The translations under genes and the position numbers were made by a program. The notes beneath the pieces were generated by a model, which saw nothing but the letters and a program-made list of their open reading frames with translations, was not told the origin of the DNA and did no database searches. A stretch of DNA of 64,000 bases from Campylobacter showae (lineage in GTDB: Bacteria > Campylobacterota > Campylobacteria > Campylobacterales > Campylobacteraceae). Shown here one piece after another: positions 62,670-64,000 of the stretch. The stretch lies in contig NZ_LR535679.1 in the NCBI RefSeq assembly GCF_900699785.1, forward strand, positions 2,046,001 to 2,110,000, given 5' to 3'. Every line of letters begins with the position of its first letter. Position 1 is the stretch's first letter.

Positions 62670-63950
62670 TCACGCCACGACGTTTGGAAACTCAAACACA
62701 GTTTTCCCGCTTTTTATCGTGATTACCGCCGCGCCTTTTAGCATTTTGCCTAGCAGCGGGGAGTTTTGGGATTTTGATTTATTTAGGTTTTTGTCGTAGA
62801 GATACTCAAAGCCTGGATCGATTATCGCGATGTCGGCGAGGTAGCCCCCCGCGATCACGCCTTTGTCTTTTAGTTTTAAAATTTTAGCCGCGTTATAAGA
62901 CGTTAGAGCCGCCATTTTTTCGTAGCTTATCACGCCTTCGCGGACTAAATTTAGCGTGAGCGGCACGAGGGTTTGCAGGCCAAGGATACCAAAAGGTGCC
63001 TTGTCGAATTCTAAAAATTTCTCGTCGTTATGGTGCGGGGCGTGGTCGGTCACGATGACGTCGATGAGGCCGCTTTTAAGAGCTTCTCTGATCGCGTCCA
63101 CGTCTGATCTGGTGCGAAGCGGCGGCGACATTTTAAAGTTCGTATCATATCCTAGCAGCTCGTCCTCGGTGTAGGTAAAGTGGTGCGGCGTCGCCTCGCA
63201 GGTCACGTTTATGCCGGCCGCGCGAGCCTGAGCGATGAGCTTTAGCGACCATTCGGAGCTAACGTGCGCGATGTGGATGTGACCGCCCGTGAGCTTGGCT
63301 AGTAGCAGATCGCGCGAGACCATGATTTCTTCTTGCTCGCGCGGCATGCCTTTGATGCCTAGTATCGCTGAGACGCGGCCCTCGTTCATGTGGCCGCCGC
63401 GGCATAGCGAGCAGTCTTGGGAGTGGTTGATGACGAAGCTACCGAAGTGCTTTGAGTATTCAAGCGCGTATCTCATCACATCGCTGCTAGCTACTGGCAG
63501 CCCGTCGTCGCTAAACGCCACTGCGCCCGCCTCGGTCATATCGCCCATCTCTACGCACTTTTTGCCGTCCATCTTGCTAGTTATCGCACCGATTGGTAGC
63601 AGGTCGATGAGGCCGCGAGCTTTTGCCTTAGCTACCATATCGCGCGTGACGACGGCGTTGTCGTTTACGGGATTTGTATTTGCCATCGGGCAGCAGGTTG
63701 TTACGCCGCCCGCGACTGCGGTTTCAGAGCCCGTGTTTATGTCGTCTTTGTACTCAAGGCCGGGATCGCGAAAATGCACATGCATATCGATAAGTCCCGG
63801 CATCACGAGCTTGCCGCTAGCGTCTATTACTTTATCTGCTGCTGGTTCGTCAGCCGTGATGAGAGCGATCCTGTCGCCGTTTATTAGGACGTTTGCTTTT
63901 TGCGAACCGTCGTGATTTACGATCGTGCCGTTTTTGATGAGAGTTTTCAT
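62670..63950 (-). CDS. pyrC: Dihydroorotase PyrC (class I)
   Basis: The 426-residue amidohydrolase carries the metal-binding HVHFRDPG (H-x-H) near residues 55-62, GGVTTCCPMANTNP, INHSQD, HIAHVSSEWS and the late Asp in VIVTDHAPHH. It closes carbamoyl aspartate into dihydroorotate. Its ATG overlaps the stop of the upstream gene on the same strand (ATGA), which fits a pyrB-pyrC operon. Class I length (about 425) separates it from the shorter enteric PyrC. Confidence 0.95.
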   Translation of the reverse strand: MKTLIKNGTIVNHDGSQKANVLINGDRIALITADEPAADKVIDASGKLVMPGLIDMHVHFRDPGLEYKDDINTGSETAVAGGVTTCCPMANTNPVNDNAVVTRDMVAKAKARGLIDLLPIGAITSKMDGKKCVEMGDMTEAGAVAFSDDGLPVASSDVMRYALEYSKHFGSFVINHSQDCSLCRGGHMNEGRVSAILGIKGMPREQEEIMVSRDLLLAKLTGGHIHIAHVSSEWSLKLIAQARAAGINVTCEATPHHFTYTEDELLGYDTNFKMSPPLRTRSDVDAIREALKSGLIDVIVTDHAPHHNDEKFLEFDKAPFGILGLQTLVPLTLNLVREGVISYEKMAALTSYNAAKILKLKDKGVIAGGYLADIAIIDPGFEYLYDKNLNKSKSQNSPLLGKMLKGAAVITIKSGKTVFEFPNVVA

Positions 63951-64000
63951 TTTGCGCCTTTGTTTTTGATGAGAGTATCTAGGATCGCCATCCTGACGGC
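63947..64000 (-). CDS. pyrB: C-terminal end of a gene upstream of pyrC, probably aspartate carbamoyltransferase
   Basis: Only the last 17 codons are in the window: AVRMAILDTLIKNKGAK and a TGA that overlaps the pyrC ATG. Aspartate carbamoyltransferases end in a conserved V-x-V-R-M-A-x-L motif, so this is probably pyrB. The short length leaves doubt. Confidence 0.6.
   Translation of the reverse strand, partial: AVRMAILDTLIKNKGAK

Noticed and set aside
1..64000. CRISPR array, prophage, IS transposase or restriction system
   Set aside because: No regularly spaced direct repeats, phage structural genes, transposase motifs or R-M genes were seen.

Overview
The window is a stretch of a Campylobacterota chromosome, most likely Campylobacter of the oral, higher-GC group (C. 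showae / C. rectus / C. curvus type). This rests on AAATTT-rich spacers, a single-tRNA locus, Campylobacter-type sigma-54 and sigma-28 flagellar promoters, and gene neighbourhoods that match what I recall of C. jejuni (cprS-cprR-htrA-cbpA-hspR-kefB; DUF2018-polyprenyl synthase-hemA-proS-fxsA-hemC-ubiD; rsmD-flgI-flgJ-flgM-flgN-flgK). The species is inference; no rRNA is present.

Layout. 1-3.9 kb: the tail of a lipid/polyene-type cluster (acyltransferase, hot-dog thioesterase, LolA-like carrier, MMPL exporter). 4-7 kb: thiamine genes thiS-thiG-thiH-thiE without thiF. 7.3-10 kb: a DMT transporter, a tRNA-Leu with a G11 tract against its 3' end, HU and YaaA. 10-14.7 kb: flgL behind stacked sigma-28 and sigma-54 promoters, then ftsK and a decayed hypothetical gene. 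15.6-22.2 kb: an envelope/heat-stress block (CprS/CprR, HtrA, CbpA, HspR, K+/H+ antiporter). 22.3-24.6 kb: two frameshifted genes, a methyltransferase and the O-acetylhomoserine sulfhydrylase metY. 24.7-34.2 kb: small conserved genes, polyprenyl synthase, hemA, proS, fxsA, hemC, an Imm10-like gene and ubiD. 34.3-43 kb: thiL-truD, a two-subunit Gate-domain transporter with an M20 peptidase, a PhnA-domain gene, a 95-bp compound inverted repeat and a 1146-residue autotransporter.

43.4-53 kb: RNase P RNA, a SUKH-like gene, then two divergent flagellar operons (flaG-fliD-fliS-fliT-like leftwards; a small gene, rsmD, flgI, flgJ, flgM, flgN, flgK rightwards). 53-64 kb: sodC, a TSUP permease, atpB, gatB, gpsA, a NagZ-type glycosidase, an AbgA-like amidohydrolase, two small membrane or hypothetical genes, pyrC and the end of a gene that looks like pyrB.

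The flagellar genes form a coherent late-assembly set: the P-ring protein FlgI, rod-binding FlgJ, hook-filament junction proteins FlgK and FlgL, cap FliD, chaperones FliS and FlgN, and anti-sigma FlgM. Promoter motifs read directly from the sequence place them under sigma-54 and sigma-28. Two perfect hairpins that end exactly at start codons (before flgN and after flgK) suggest translational control in this cluster. No complete defence island, CRISPR array, prophage or IS element was seen. The most unusual items are these RNA structures, the orphan immunity-like genes, the homopolymer-associated features, and the lipid-export cluster cut by the left edge.
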